64,000 nt of DNA from Ensifer sp. PDNC004 (GCF_016919405.1 NZ_CP070353.1:2356001-2420000), one strand, 5' to 3'; shown: positions 17,108 to 26,396, counted from the stretch's first letter. Notes: generated by a model not told the origin, from the letters alone. Made by a program: numbers and translations.

Positions 17108-18205
17108 CTACTCGGCGCGAAAATGCTTCGAGAGCTTCAGGCCCTGCGCCTGATAGTTGGAGCCGACGCCGAGGCCGTAGAGACCATCCGGGCGTTCCAG
17201 CATGTGTTCGTAAATCAGGCGGCCGACGATCTGGCCGTGTTCGAGGATGAACGGCACCTCGTGGCTGCGCACTTCCAGCACCGCACGGCTGCCCGTGCCG
17301 CCGGCAGAGGCATGGCCGAAGCCCGGATCGAAGAAACCGGCGTAATGCACGCGGAACTCGCCGACCAGCGGATCGAACGGCGTCATCTCGGCCGCATAAA
17401 GCGGCGGCACATGCACGGCCTCGCGCGAGACGAGAATGTAGAACTCATCCGGATCGAGGATCATTTCGTCGCGGCCGCGGCTATAAAGCGGCTCCCAGAA
17501 ATCGAAGATCGCGTGCTGCGCCTTCTTGTCGACGTCGATAACCGCCGTGTGGTGCTTGCCGCGATAGCCGATCAGGCCTTCGGGTCCGGTGCCCTTCAGA
17601 TCGATCGACAGCGCGATACCGCCGCCGCTGACATTCGGCTTGTCGCTCGCCACCAGCACGTCGCTATCATGCAGCGCCTGCAATTCCTGCTCCGACAGGA
17701 TCGATTGGCCCATGCGGAAGCGGATCTGCGACAGGCGCGAGCCGCGGCGCACGACGATCGGGAAGGTGCGCGGGCTGATTTCGAGATAAAGCGGACCGCT
17801 GTAGCCGGCCGGGATCTTGTCGAACTCCTGGGCGCGGTCGGTGATGACGCGGGTGAAGATGTCGAGGCGGCCGGTCGAGCTCTTCGGGTTGGCCGAGGCC
17901 GACATGCCCTTGGGCAGCGCCAGGCTTTCCATCAGCGGCACGATGTAGACGCAGCCGGTCTCCAGCACCGCACCCTCGGTCAGGTCGACCACGTGCAGCT
18001 TCAGCCGGTCGAGCTTGTCGGCAACGAGATGAGACGGACCCGGCATGAAGCTGGCGCGGACGCGAAAAGCCTTGGCGCCGAGGCGCAGGTCGAGGCTTGC
18101 CGGCTGGATCTGATCGTCATCCAGCGGCTTCTCGCTCTTCAGGCGTCCCGATTCGAACAGCGCGGCGATCGCGCGATCGGCCAAAATCCCAGTGTCGCGG
18201 CCCAT
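17108..18205 (-). CDS. dcd: dCTP deaminase, long two-domain form
   Basis: 365 residues, about twice the length of E. coli Dcd, as is usual in alphaproteobacteria. The enzyme deaminates dCTP to dUTP for thymidylate synthesis. Two dUTPase-like jelly rolls are visible: the first with IQPASLDLRLG and SANPKSSTGRLDIFTRVI (the S-S-x-x-R substrate loop) and TFPIVVRRGSRLSQIRF, the second with SREAVHVPPLYAAEM and GEFRVHYAGFFDPGFG, followed by HGQIVGRLIYE. AGAGGACT precedes the ATG. Divergent from metZ. The second domain may be regulatory or structural. Confidence 0.9.
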   Translation of the reverse strand: MGRDTGILADRAIAALFESGRLKSEKPLDDDQIQPASLDLRLGAKAFRVRASFMPGPSHLVADKLDRLKLHVVDLTEGAVLETGCVYIVPLMESLALPKGMSASANPKSSTGRLDIFTRVITDRAQEFDKIPAGYSGPLYLEISPRTFPIVVRRGSRLSQIRFRMGQSILSEQELQALHDSDVLVASDKPNVSGGGIALSIDLKGTGPEGLIGYRGKHHTAVIDVDKKAQHAIFDFWEPLYSRGRDEMILDPDEFYILVSREAVHVPPLYAAEMTPFDPLVGEFRVHYAGFFDPGFGHASAGGTGSRAVLEVRSHEVPFILEHGQIVGRLIYEHMLERPDGLYGLGVGSNYQAQGLKLSKHFRAE

Positions 18206-18249
18206 TGCAGTCCTCTTTTCAGTTGCGAGACAAAACCAAACTCCGGGAA

Positions 18250-18278
18250 TTGACGCAAGCGTACCCTGGCAGTATTGA
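18250..18278 (+). promoter_or_regulatory. Promoter of metZ
   Basis: TTGACG (18250-18255), 17-base spacer, TATTGA (18273-18278). The implied start near 18285 coincides with the 5' edge of the SAM-II riboswitch, which supports the call. Confidence 0.65.
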
Positions 18279-18284
18279 AGCTTT

Positions 18285-18340
18285 ATCCCGTGGTGATTTG
18301 GCCGGTCGGCTTGCAGCCACGTTAAACAAGTAGCTAAAAA
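18285..18340 (+). promoter_or_regulatory. SAM-II (metA-type) riboswitch
   Basis: The leader of metZ contains the conserved SAM-II signature in order: CCCGTGGTGATTTGGCCGG, then GGCTTGCAGCCACG, then TTAAACAAG and GCTAAA. These are the P1 helix and loop strands that form the H-type pseudoknot around S-adenosylmethionine in known SAM-II RNAs, which are common before metA and metZ in Rhizobiales. Binding of SAM should reduce metZ expression. Confidence 0.93.
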
Positions 18341-18381
18341 GGCCGGGTGTCAAACCGGCCCTTCACGCGGCCGGTTTTTTT
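18341..18381 (+). terminator. Overlapping hairpins after the riboswitch (attenuator)
   Basis: GGCCGG (18341-18346) can pair with CCGGCC (18355-18360); the same CCGGCC can instead pair with GGCCGG (18369-18374), which is followed at once by seven T residues and then TGTTTTTG. The second structure is an intrinsic terminator and the first would prevent it. This layout suggests transcriptional control of metZ; the coupling to the SAM-II fold is inferred. Confidence 0.75.
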
Positions 18382-18402
18382 GTTTTTGAAAGTGATCGTC
18401 AC

Positions 18403-19587
18403 ATGAGCAAAAACTGGCGCCCCGCAACGCAACTGGTCCATGGCGGCACGACCCGCTCCCAGCACGGCGAGACCTCCGAAGCGATCTTCCTCACCCAGGG
18501 CTTCGTCTACGAGACTTCGGAAGCCGCCGAGGCGCGCTTCAAGGGCGAGACCGAAGGTTTCATCTACGCCCGCTACGGCAGCCCGACCAACGACATGTTC
18601 GAAAAGCGCATGTGCATGCTGGAAGGCGCTGAAGACGCGCGCGCCACCGCATCGGGCATGGCCGCGGTCACCGCCGCCATCCTCTGCCAGCTGAAGGCCG
18701 GCGATCATATCGTCGCTGCCCGCGCGCTCTTCGGCTCCTGCCGTTGGGTGGTCGAGACGCTGGCGCCGAAATACGGCATCGAATGCACGCTCGTCGACGG
18801 ACGTGATCTCGCCAACTGGGAAAAGGCGATCCAGAAGAACACCAAGGTCTTCTTCCTCGAAAGCCCGACCAACCCGACGCTTGAAGTCATCGACATTGCC
18901 GGTGTCGCCAAGCTTGCCAACCAGATCGGCGCCAAGGTCGTCGTCGACAACGTCTTTGCGACGCCGCTCTTCCAGAAGCCGCTGGAACTCGGCGCCCATA
19001 TCGTCGTCTATTCCGCCACCAAGCATATCGACGGCCAGGGCCGATGCCTCGGCGGCGTGGTGCTTTCCGACAAGGAATGGATCAACGAGCACCTGCACGA
19101 CTACTTCCGCCACACCGGCCCGGCGATGTCGCCGTTCAACGCCTGGACGCTGCTGAAGGGCATCGAGACGCTGCCGCTGCGCGTGCGCCAGCAGACGGAA
19201 ACGGCCCGCCGCGTCGCCGACTTCCTGGCGGAACAGCCGCAGGTCGCGAAGGTCATCTATCCCGGCCGCAAGGACCACCCGCAGGCCGACATCATCGCCA
19301 AGCAGATGACCGGCGGCTCGACGCTCGTCGCGTTTGAACTGAAGGGCGGCAAGGACGCTGCCTTCGCGCTGCAGAATGCGTTGGAGATCGTGCGCATCTC
19401 CAACAACCTCGGCGACAGCAAGAGCCTGATCACCCATCCGGCCACGACCACGCACAAGAACCTGACCGACGAGGCCCGTACGGAGCTCGGCATGTCCGCC
19501 GGCACCGTGCGCTTCTCGGCCGGTATCGAGGATAGCGACGACGTGGTGGAAGATTTCGCCCGCGCGCTGAAGGCCGTGAAGGCCTGA
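18403..19587 (+). CDS. metZ: O-succinylhomoserine sulfhydrylase
   Basis: 394 residues, Cys/Met metabolism PLP enzyme. It makes homocysteine directly from O-succinylhomoserine (or O-acetylhomoserine) and sulfide. Seen in the sequence: YARYGSPTNDMFEKRM at the cofactor phosphate region, LESPTNPTLEVIDI and VVVDNVFATPLFQKPL for the cofactor ring, and the Schiff-base lysine in YSATKHIDGQGR. The final third contains the SLITHPATTTH motif. The start follows a SAM-II riboswitch and attenuator, and the gene is divergent from dcd. MetZ rather than MetB/MetC is chosen from the N-terminal TQLVHGGTTRSQHGE pattern and the riboswitch. Confidence 0.93.
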   Translation: MSKNWRPATQLVHGGTTRSQHGETSEAIFLTQGFVYETSEAAEARFKGETEGFIYARYGSPTNDMFEKRMCMLEGAEDARATASGMAAVTAAILCQLKAGDHIVAARALFGSCRWVVETLAPKYGIECTLVDGRDLANWEKAIQKNTKVFFLESPTNPTLEVIDIAGVAKLANQIGAKVVVDNVFATPLFQKPLELGAHIVVYSATKHIDGQGRCLGGVVLSDKEWINEHLHDYFRHTGPAMSPFNAWTLLKGIETLPLRVRQQTETARRVADFLAEQPQVAKVIYPGRKDHPQADIIAKQMTGGSTLVAFELKGGKDAAFALQNALEIVRISNNLGDSKSLITHPATTTHKNLTDEARTELGMSAGTVRFSAGIEDSDDVVEDFARALKAVKA

Positions 19588-19600
19588 TTTTACGAAGACG

Positions 19601-19625
19601 CGGCCGCCGTGACCAACGGCGGCCG
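19601..19625 (+). terminator. Strong hairpin after metZ
   Basis: Perfect 10-base stem CGGCCGCCGT / ACGGCGGCCG with loop GACCA, 13 bases after the metZ stop. There is no U-tract, so it may be a weak or Rho-assisted terminator, or a 3'-end stabiliser. Confidence 0.5.
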
Positions 19626-19757
19626 ACACCCCTTGCCGGCAGCCGCGCAAGGGCATTCCAGCGGCACGGCGCTTAGGCGCCGGACGCGTTTCATCCGCCC
19701 GATCGCACCAGCACGACCATCCGTCCCATCGTGGGATCGCACAATCTTGCCGTTATT

Positions 19758-19786
19758 CTTGACGAAACCATCTTGCTGTAGAATAC
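19758..19786 (+). promoter_or_regulatory. Candidate promoter of apaG
   Basis: CTTGAC (19758-19763), 17-base spacer, GAATAC (19781-19786), 30 bases before the apaG start. The -35 fits the rhizobial sigma-70 pattern CTTGAC; the -10 is weak. Confidence 0.4.
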
Positions 19787-19815
19787 CCTGAAAGACCTGA
19801 AGCAAGGTGATGCCC

Positions 19816-20208
19816 ATGTATCGCGCTTTGACCCGCGACATAGAAGTTACGGTGGAGCCGTACTATCTCGAAGAACAGTCGGATCCCGATGACGGCCGCT
19901 ATGTTTGGGGCTATCGCATCGTCATCTCAAACCACTCGGACGCGACCGTGCGGTTGATGACGCGCTACTGGCACATTACCGATGAGAATGGGCAAGTCGA
20001 CGAGGTCAGCGGCCCGGGCGTCATCGGCGAGCAGCCGCTGCTCAATCCCGGCGATACCTATGAGTATTCGTCCGGATGCCCGCTGGATACGCCCTCGGGC
20101 GTGATGTTCGGTCACTACAGCATGGAATCGGAAGGCGGAGAGACCTTCAACGTGGCCATCCCCGCCTTCTCGCTCGATTCACCCGGGCTCGTGCGCACCC
20201 TGAACTGA
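19816..20208 (+). CDS. apaG: ApaG domain protein
   Basis: 130 residues, the usual size. The start at 19816 ([11 protein letters not shown]) is preferred over in-frame GTG and ATG just upstream because AAGG lies 8 bases before it. ApaG is a small fibronectin-type beta sandwich; visible strands include [39 protein letters not shown] and the conserved [23 protein letters not shown]. Historical links are to cobalt/magnesium resistance and to ApaH; the biochemical role is not settled. Convergent with hslO. Confidence 0.93.
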   Translation: MYRALTRDIEVTVEPYYLEEQSDPDDGRYVWGYRIVISNHSDATVRLMTRYWHITDENGQVDEVSGPGVIGEQPLLNPGDTYEYSSGCPLDTPSGVMFGHYSMESEGGETFNVAIPAFSLDSPGLVRTLN

Positions 20209-20277
20209 CGCCATCCGGAACAGCCTGTCCTTCACTGACGTCGCTCTAACTCGCGGCCAGTCGACCGGAGGCGCCCG

Positions 20278-21267
20278 CTACTGCGGGCGCACCTCGCTAG
20301 CTTCGAAGCGATAGGTCGTCGAGCAGAACTCGCAGGTCACCTTGACTTCGCCATCGTCGATGGTGCTTTCGAGGTCGTCCGTGCTCAGGTTGGACAACAC
20401 CGACTGAAGCTTTTCGCGCGAGCAGCTGCAACGGTCATAGACCGCTTGCGGTTCATAGACGCGAACGCCGCGCTCGTGGAACAGGCGATAAAGCAGCCGC
20501 TCGGTTCCGACCATCGGATCGGTCAATTCGTCCATGTCGATCGTTTCGACCATCACCTTGGCTTCGGCCCAGAGATCGTCGTCCTCGAACGTGCTTTCGC
20601 CGTCATCGCCGTCGCCGCCCGAGAGGTCGGGCTGGCGCATGCGCTCCGGCGCTTCTGGCAGGAACTGCGCGACCATGCCGCCGGCGCGCCACCGATGGCG
20701 CGGCTTGCCGTTTTCGTCGCGATCGAGAAGCTCGGCCACACCAAGGCGCACCTTGGTCGGGATCTGCTCCGACTGACGGAAATAGACGCCGGCGATTTCT
20801 TCCAGCGTCGCTCCGTCGAGCGCAACGATACCCTGGTAACGCTGGGTATGTGCGCCCTGGTCGATGGTGAAGGCGAGCACGCCCTTTCCGAGCAGCTCGT
20901 GCGAAAGGGTTCGGCCGTCCTTTTCGGCAGCGGCAAGCGCTTCCTGATCGTAGCGGGCATAGGCGCGCACGCGATCCGGCGTCGAGAAATCAGCGACCAC
21001 CAGATCGACCGGGCCATCGCCCTGGGTCTGGACGATCAGCTTGCCTTCAAACTTCAGCGAGGTCCCGAGCAGCACGGTGAGCACGACGGTTTCAGCAACC
21101 AGGCGCGCGACCGGAAGCGGATAGTTGTGGCGCTCGAGGATTGCGTCCAGCATGGGGCCGAGCTGCACGGCGCGGCCGCGCACGTCGAGGCCTTCCACCT
21201 GGAAAGGCACGACGTGATCGTCACCGGCAAAGTCGAACTCACCAAGCCCTGGCGTCATGTCAGTCAT
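20278..21267 (-). CDS. hslO: Redox-regulated chaperone Hsp33
   Basis: 329 residues from the ATG at 21267, which has AAGGAG at a good distance. The N-terminal substrate-binding domain carries AYARYDQEALAAAE and LGKGVLAFTIDQG. The C-terminal zinc switch is YDRCSCSREKL followed by VTCEFCSTTYRF, i.e. the C-x-C and C-x-x-C pairs that hold Zn in the inactive form and form disulfides on oxidation. The linker contains an acidic stretch (GDGDDGESTFEDDD) not usual in E. coli Hsp33. Lies downstream of argF on the same strand after a 299-base gap with its own promoter candidate. The stop codon lies in the loop of a GCGCCCGC / GCGGGCGC hairpin (20271-20290). Confidence 0.95.
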   Translation of the reverse strand: MTDMTPGLGEFDFAGDDHVVPFQVEGLDVRGRAVQLGPMLDAILERHNYPLPVARLVAETVVLTVLLGTSLKFEGKLIVQTQGDGPVDLVVADFSTPDRVRAYARYDQEALAAAEKDGRTLSHELLGKGVLAFTIDQGAHTQRYQGIVALDGATLEEIAGVYFRQSEQIPTKVRLGVAELLDRDENGKPRHRWRAGGMVAQFLPEAPERMRQPDLSGGDGDDGESTFEDDDLWAEAKVMVETIDMDELTDPMVGTERLLYRLFHERGVRVYEPQAVYDRCSCSREKLQSVLSNLSTDDLESTIDDGEVKVTCEFCSTTYRFEASEVRPQ

Positions 21268-21451
21268 GTCTTGCTCCTTGCCTTCAGCCACCAAGTTGCA
21301 CCAGAGATATTGCTATCCCCGCGCAACGTGCTCGCTGTCTCAGTTGATCCCGCGATAAACGGATTGTCCACCAGGTATGTGCCGCCGCCATAGCAACGCA
21401 CCACCTCGACGGTTGCGCGCTCACTACTTTCAGGAGCGCCCGTATGCCGCC

Positions 21452-21480
21452 TAAATCGTGTCGCACGTGGACAATGTCAA
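21452..21480 (-). promoter_or_regulatory. Candidate promoter of hslO
   Basis: On the minus strand CTTGACA (consensus -35 at 21480-21475), 17-base spacer, GATTTA (21457-21452). It lies about 185 bases before the hslO start inside the gap between argF and hslO; the rest of that gap shows no gene. Confidence 0.45.
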
Positions 21481-21566
21481 GTGCGGTGCACACGCCCCTA
21501 TATGGCGCACGCTCGGCGGAGCGCACCGAAGCCTCTTCGCCGCAGTCGCGCGACCGGGAAGCCGGC

Positions 21567-22484
<918 letters not shown>

Positions 22485-22588
22485 CGTACTCGGTTCCTGT
22501 CTGAAAAATCGGTCCCTGGTGCGGCACGCTATCGACGTGCCCGCACGAAGGTCATTCTAACGCCTTAGTCGGCCCTGGGTCGCTACCT

Positions 22589-23788
22589 TCAGGCCGCGGC
22601 GTTGCCGCTTGCCTTGCGAACCGCCTCGGCGGCGCGTTCGATACGCGCCAGGCCCTCGCGGGCCTCCTCGGCCGTGATCGTCAGCGGCGGCAGCAAACGC
22701 AGTACGTTTTCGCCGGCCGGCACGGCCAGAAGCTTCTCCGCGCGAATTTCCTTCAGCAGATCGGCCGAAGGGCCCTTCACCTTGATGCCCAGCATCAGAC
22801 CGTCGCCGCGGATCTCATCGATGACATCAGGGAAACGGTCCTTGAGCGACGCAAGACCCTGACGGAAGACCAGCGCGACATCGCGCACATGCGTGAGGAA
22901 CCCGTCGGCCAGAACGACGTCGAGCACGGCATTGCCGACAGCCATGGCCAGCGGGTTGCCGCCATAGGTAGAGCCGTGCGTGCCCGCCACCATACCTGAT
23001 GCGGCTTCCTCGGTCGCCAGGCACGCGCCGAACGGGAAGCCGCCGCCGATACCCTTGGCGACCGCCATGATATCCGGACGGATATCGGCCCATTCATAGG
23101 CAAACAGCTTGCCGGTGCGGCCGACGCCGGTTTGAACCTCGTCGAGGATCAGGAGCAGGCCGAACTCGTCGCAGAGCGCGCGCAGTTCCTGCATGAACTC
23201 CTTGGTCGCCGGGCGGATGCCGCCCTCGCCCTGGATCGGCTCGATCAGGATCGCTGCAGTTTCCTCGGTGATCGCATTCTTGACGGCAGCGATATCGCCG
23301 AACGGGACTTGGTAGAAGCCTGGCGCCTTCGGCCCGAAACCTTCGATGTACTTCTGCTGACCGCCGGCGGCGATCGTCGCGATCGTGCGGCCGTGGAAGG
23401 CGCCCTCGAAGGTGATGACATGGAACTTCTCCGGGTGACCCTTGGAGAAGTGGTAACGCCGTGCCGTCTTGATGGCGCATTCCAGCGCTTCCGCACCCGA
23501 ATTGGTGAAGAACACCTTGTCGGCAAAGGTCACTGTGGTCAGCCGGCGACCGAGGCTTTCCTGGCCCGCAATCTCATAGAGGTTGGACAGGTGCCAAACC
23601 TTGTCGGCCTGCGCCTTCAGCGCCTCGACGAGGTGCGGGTGCGCGTGGCCGAGCGAGTTCACGGCAACGCCGGCACCGAAATCGAGATAACGCGTGCCGT
23701 CTTCAGCGATCAGCCAGGCGCCCTCTCCTCGCTCGAAACGCAACGGCGCGCGCATGTAGGTATCGTAAAGCGGCGTTGTTGCAGTCAT
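22589..23788 (-). CDS. argD: Acetylornithine aminotransferase
   Basis: 399 residues from the ATG at 23788 (AAGGAG 8 bases upstream; the longer frame is not needed). Class III PLP aminotransferase: converts N-acetylglutamate semialdehyde to N-acetylornithine and may also act on succinyl-diaminopimelate. Visible are [19 protein letters not shown] (cofactor phosphate), [32 protein letters not shown] with the cofactor Asp, and the Schiff-base lysine in [16 protein letters not shown]. Upstream of argF; its message appears to begin with a stable hairpin. Confidence 0.95.
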   Translation of the reverse strand: MTATTPLYDTYMRAPLRFERGEGAWLIAEDGTRYLDFGAGVAVNSLGHAHPHLVEALKAQADKVWHLSNLYEIAGQESLGRRLTTVTFADKVFFTNSGAEALECAIKTARRYHFSKGHPEKFHVITFEGAFHGRTIATIAAGGQQKYIEGFGPKAPGFYQVPFGDIAAVKNAITEETAAILIEPIQGEGGIRPATKEFMQELRALCDEFGLLLILDEVQTGVGRTGKLFAYEWADIRPDIMAVAKGIGGGFPFGACLATEEAASGMVAGTHGSTYGGNPLAMAVGNAVLDVVLADGFLTHVRDVALVFRQGLASLKDRFPDVIDEIRGDGLMLGIKVKGPSADLLKEIRAEKLLAVPAGENVLRLLPPLTITAEEAREGLARIERAAEAVRKASGNAAA

Positions 23789-23850
23789 GCGAGGCTCTCC
23801 TTCACTCCAGATCGACATCGATCCCGCGCCTCACGCGGGCCGATAAAAAT

Positions 23851-23873
23851 CAAAAATGCCGCCTTTCGGCGGC
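23851..23873 (-). terminator. Terminator-like hairpin at the predicted 5' end of argD mRNA
   Basis: On the minus strand GCCGCC-GAAA-GGCGGC (23873-23858) followed by ATTTTTG and ATTTTT. No gene ends upstream of it on this strand; it lies between the argD promoter and the argD start. A second hairpin (CCCGCG / CGCGGG, 23823-23839) follows before the ribosome site. It may be an attenuator or a 5' stabilising stem. Confidence 0.6.
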
Positions 23874-23879
23874 GCAGGC

Positions 23880-23908
23880 ACTATTCCCATTTCGCGGTGC
23901 AATGTCAA
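23880..23908 (-). promoter_or_regulatory. Promoter of argD
   Basis: Minus strand TTGACA (23908-23903), 17-base spacer, AATAGT (23885-23880). The predicted start point is near 23873, the first base of the GCCGCC hairpin. Confidence 0.65.
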
Positions 23909-23942
23909 CAAAACCAAGCCTTGCAGCGCAACATGAAGGGTC

Positions 23943-24174
23943 GATTCCTGGCAGCAGAAAAATCGTCCGGGAGGGCTTGCAAAAATGCAACGCTGGCCGA
24001 GCAAGTTGGGGAAAACTACGAAATCGATTCGGCCTGATTCCCGGGACTCTTGCCACAGAGTCCAGCGGTCAGTACGTTAACATTCAATTACTAGACGCAT
24101 GCGGCGGACCTAGTCACCAAAAGAGTTATCGCGTTTGCAACCCCGGGGTTCAGCCGGGGTGCGGTGAGGGATTC
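23943..24174 (+). promoter_or_regulatory. GANTC (CcrM methylation) cluster in the gcrA promoter region
   Basis: Six GANTC sites in 232 bases: GATTC at 23943, 24026, 24036 and 24170, GACTC at 24045 and GAGTC at 24058. Four of them fall within 37 bases (24026-24062). By chance one site per roughly 250 bases is expected. GANTC is methylated by CcrM, and GcrA acts at methylated promoters in alphaproteobacteria. The 421-base gap between argD and gcrA (23789-24209) otherwise holds the argD leader, a CtrA-like box, and a CCCCGG / CCGGGG hairpin (24141-24159) in the gcrA leader. Confidence 0.8.
24077..24091 (+). promoter_or_regulatory. Candidate CtrA box upstream of gcrA
   Basis: TTAA-N7-TTAC, one mismatch from the consensus TTAA-N7-TTAA, directly after the GANTC cluster. 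CtrA represses gcrA in Caulobacter, so a site here is plausible; binding is not shown. Confidence 0.5.
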
Positions 24175-24209
24175 TGCCATCCCCAACGCTGAGAACGGAG
24201 AGTGCAGAA

Positions 24210-24731
24210 ATGAACTGGACTGACGAGCGGGTGGAGAAACTGAAGAAGCTTTGGTCCGAGGGCCTGAGCGCAAGCCAGATCGCGGCACAGCTCGGCGGCG
24301 TCAGCCGTAACGCTGTCATCGGCAAGGTTCACCGCCTGAGCCTGCCAGGTCGCGCCAAGGCCGGTGGCAGCACCACGACGGCGGCCCGTCCGAAGCGCCC
24401 GACTTCGGCACCGCGCGCGCCGAACTACGCTTCGCGCGTTTCGACCCGCCCGGTTGCACGCGCGGCCGGCGCTGTCGTTCTCAAGGAAGAAATCGAAGTC
24501 GATCTCGTTGCCGAGCAGGATTTCAGCACTCGGACCGACGTTGTCGTGCCGATGTCGCGTCGCCTCGAGCTGACCCAGCTTACCGAGCGCACCTGCAAGT
24601 GGCCGATCGGCGACCCGCTGAAGGAAGAGTTTCACTTCTGCGGCAACGATTCCCCGGAAGCCTCGCCTTACTGCACCTTCCATGCGCGGCTGGCCTACCA
24701 GCCGTCGGGGGAGCGCCGCAGGGCCCGCTAA
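24210..24731 (+). CDS. gcrA: Cell cycle regulator GcrA
   Basis: 173 residues, typical size. The N-terminal DNA-binding helix bundle is unmistakable: MNWTDERVEKLKKLWSEG then SASQIAAQLGGVSRNAVIGK and VHRLSLPGR. A basic Thr/Arg/Pro linker follows to about residue 90. The C-terminal part (LTERTCKWPIGDPLKEEF, then HFCGNDSPEASPYCTFHARL) carries the four cysteines of the sigma-70 binding domain. GcrA works with RNA polymerase sigma-70 at CcrM-methylated promoters to drive cell-cycle genes. GGAG precedes the start. Its own upstream region has six GANTC sites, suggesting methylation-linked control. Confidence 0.97.
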   Translation: MNWTDERVEKLKKLWSEGLSASQIAAQLGGVSRNAVIGKVHRLSLPGRAKAGGSTTTAARPKRPTSAPRAPNYASRVSTRPVARAAGAVVLKEEIEVDLVAEQDFSTRTDVVVPMSRRLELTQLTERTCKWPIGDPLKEEFHFCGNDSPEASPYCTFHARLAYQPSGERRRAR

Positions 24732-24748
24732 GAAGCCGGACAGCATCA

Positions 24749-24779
24749 CAAAAAAAGGGGCCGATCGGTCCCTTTTTTT
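24749..24779. terminator. Bidirectional terminator between gcrA and phoB
   Basis: CAAAAAAAGGGGCC / GGTCCCTTTTTTTG around a GATC loop, with one G-T pair. The A and T runs provide a U-tract on both strands, serving the convergent gcrA and phoB genes. Confidence 0.88.
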
Positions 24780-24799
24780 GTTGGCGACTTTCAGACCGC

Positions 24800-25483
24800 T
24801 CAGCTTTCGAGCGAATAGCCGGCGCCGCGAACGGTGCGGATGACGTCGGGCATGTTCGAGAAGTTCAGAGCCTTGCGCAGACGACCGACATGCACGTCGA
24901 CGGTGCGCTCGTCGACATAGATGTCATGCCCCCAGACGCCATCCAGAAGCTGCGAGCGAGAGAAGACGCGGCCCGGCGAGGACATCAGGAACTCCAGAAG
25001 ACGGAACTCGGTCGGGCCGAGGCGCACTTCGCGGCTGCGGCGATGAACGCGGTGGGTCTCGCGGTCGAGTTCGATGTCGCCGCAGCGAAGCAGCGTCGAG
25101 AGCACCTCGGGCTTTGCCCGGCGCAGCATCGCCTTGACGCGCGCCATCAGCTCCGGCGTCGAGAAGGGCTTGACCACATAGTCGTCGGCACCGGTCGCCA
25201 GACCCCGGACGCGCTCGCTTTCCTCGCCGCGCGCCGTCAGCATGATGATCGGCAGACGTTCGGTCTCCGGGCGCTGGCGCAGCCGGCGGCAAAGCTCGAT
25301 GCCGGAAACACCGGGCAGCATCCAGTCGAGGATAAGCAGGTCGGGCAGCCGCTCCTGAAGCCGGATCTCCGCCTCGTCGCCCCTGAGGATCGTGTCGACG
25401 TCGAAGCCTTCGGCTTCCAGATTGTAACGCAGCAGAACGCTCAGCGCCTCTTCGTCTTCGACTACGGCGATTTTTGGCAACAT
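24800..25483 (-). CDS. phoB: Phosphate regulon response regulator PhoB
   Basis: 227 residues. Receiver domain (1-120) with LPKIAVVEDEEALSVLLRYNL acidic pocket, the phosphoacceptor Asp in LLILDWMLPGVSG, the switch Thr in IIMLTARGEE and the Lys in DYVVKPFSTPEL. The OmpR-type winged helix (130-227) includes LGPTEFRLLEFLMSSPGRVFSR and VDVHVGRLRKALN. PhoB phosphorylated by PhoR activates Pho boxes. Last gene of the phoR-pstSCAB-phoU-phoB run, with a 202-base gap (no gene seen) after phoU, so it may also have its own promoter. AAGGAG precedes the start. Confidence 0.96.
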   Translation of the reverse strand: MLPKIAVVEDEEALSVLLRYNLEAEGFDVDTILRGDEAEIRLQERLPDLLILDWMLPGVSGIELCRRLRQRPETERLPIIMLTARGEESERVRGLATGADDYVVKPFSTPELMARVKAMLRRAKPEVLSTLLRCGDIELDRETHRVHRRSREVRLGPTEFRLLEFLMSSPGRVFSRSQLLDGVWGHDIYVDERTVDVHVGRLRKALNFSNMPDVIRTVRGAGYSLES

Positions 25484-25685
25484 CAGGTAACGTCTCCTTA
25501 CCGCGGGCGGCCTTTGGGCTCATCGGCCCGGCCGGCGCTCAGACACTCTAAATCTGGAGCACATCCGCCGATTTCAAAGGCGGGGCGAAAACCGCGTGCT
25601 TCAGATACAGGAACTCGGGGCCGCGACCGAAGCCGCGACCGGATCAGATTTCAAAGGGCATGCATGCTTGCGGCGCGCTTGGCGC

Positions 25686-26396
25686 TCAGTCGTTGACCGA
25701 GCCCAGCGTCGACGTGGTGTCATCCTTCGGACGCTCGCCTTCCGGCTGGGCGCCCGTCGCCATGTAATAGATCGTCTCAGCGATATTGGTCGCATGGTCG
25801 CCGATGCGCTCGATGTTCTTGGCGCAGAACAGAAGATGCGTGCAGGGCGTGATGTTGCGCGGATCTTCCATCATGTAGGTCAGAAGCTCGCGGAACAGCG
25901 AGGTGTAGATCGCATCGATCTCCTCGTCGCGCTCGCGGATGCTGTTGGCCTTCTCAGGCGAGCGCGAAGCGTAGACGTCGAGCACCTCCTTGAGCTGGAC
26001 GAGAGCAAGCTCTGCCAGGTGCTCCAGGCCGCGGGCGAGCTTGCGCGGAATGCCGGATCCGGCAACCGCGATCACGCGCTTGGCGGTGTTCTTGCCAAGG
26101 TCGCCGACGCGTTCCAGATCGGAGGCGATGCGGATCGACCCCATGATCTCGCGCAGGTCGGCGGCGACCGGCTGGCGCTTGGCGATCGTGACGATCGCCT
26201 TCTCGCCGATCTGGCGCTCGGCGTCGTCGAGAACGGTGTCGTCCGAGATCACCTTCTGTGCGAGAGCGAGGTCGGAATTGACCAGCGCGCGAACGGATTC
26301 GGCGACCATCTGCTCGGCGAGACCGCCCATCTCCGAGATGCGGCGCGTCAGGTACTTCAGTTCTTCGTCATAGGCGGACATGATATGCATGGACAT
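25686..26396 (-). CDS. phoU: Phosphate signalling protein PhoU
   Basis: 236 residues, two three-helix repeats. Family motifs occur twice: ISEMGGLAEQMVAESVRALVNSDLALAQ / LREIMGSIRIASDLERVGDLGKNTA and the second-half LCAKNIERIGDHATNIAE-type segment (here LFCAKNIERIGDHATNIAET). The E-R-x-G-D repeats bind metal clusters in the family. PhoU damps PhoR signalling and Pst activity when phosphate is ample. The ATG at 26396 has AAGG about 10 bases upstream; an ATG five codons later is possible. Between pstB and phoB. Confidence 0.96.
   Translation of the reverse strand: MSMHIMSAYDEELKYLTRRISEMGGLAEQMVAESVRALVNSDLALAQKVISDDTVLDDAERQIGEKAIVTIAKRQPVAADLREIMGSIRIASDLERVGDLGKNTAKRVIAVAGSGIPRKLARGLEHLAELALVQLKEVLDVYASRSPEKANSIRERDEEIDAIYTSLFRELLTYMMEDPRNITPCTHLLFCAKNIERIGDHATNIAETIYYMATGAQPEGERPKDDTTSTLGSVND

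Noticed and set aside
20271-20290. Terminator at the apaG/hslO junction
   Set aside because: GCGCCCGC / GCGGGCGC is a good stem, but it covers the end of hslO itself and has no U-tract on either strand.
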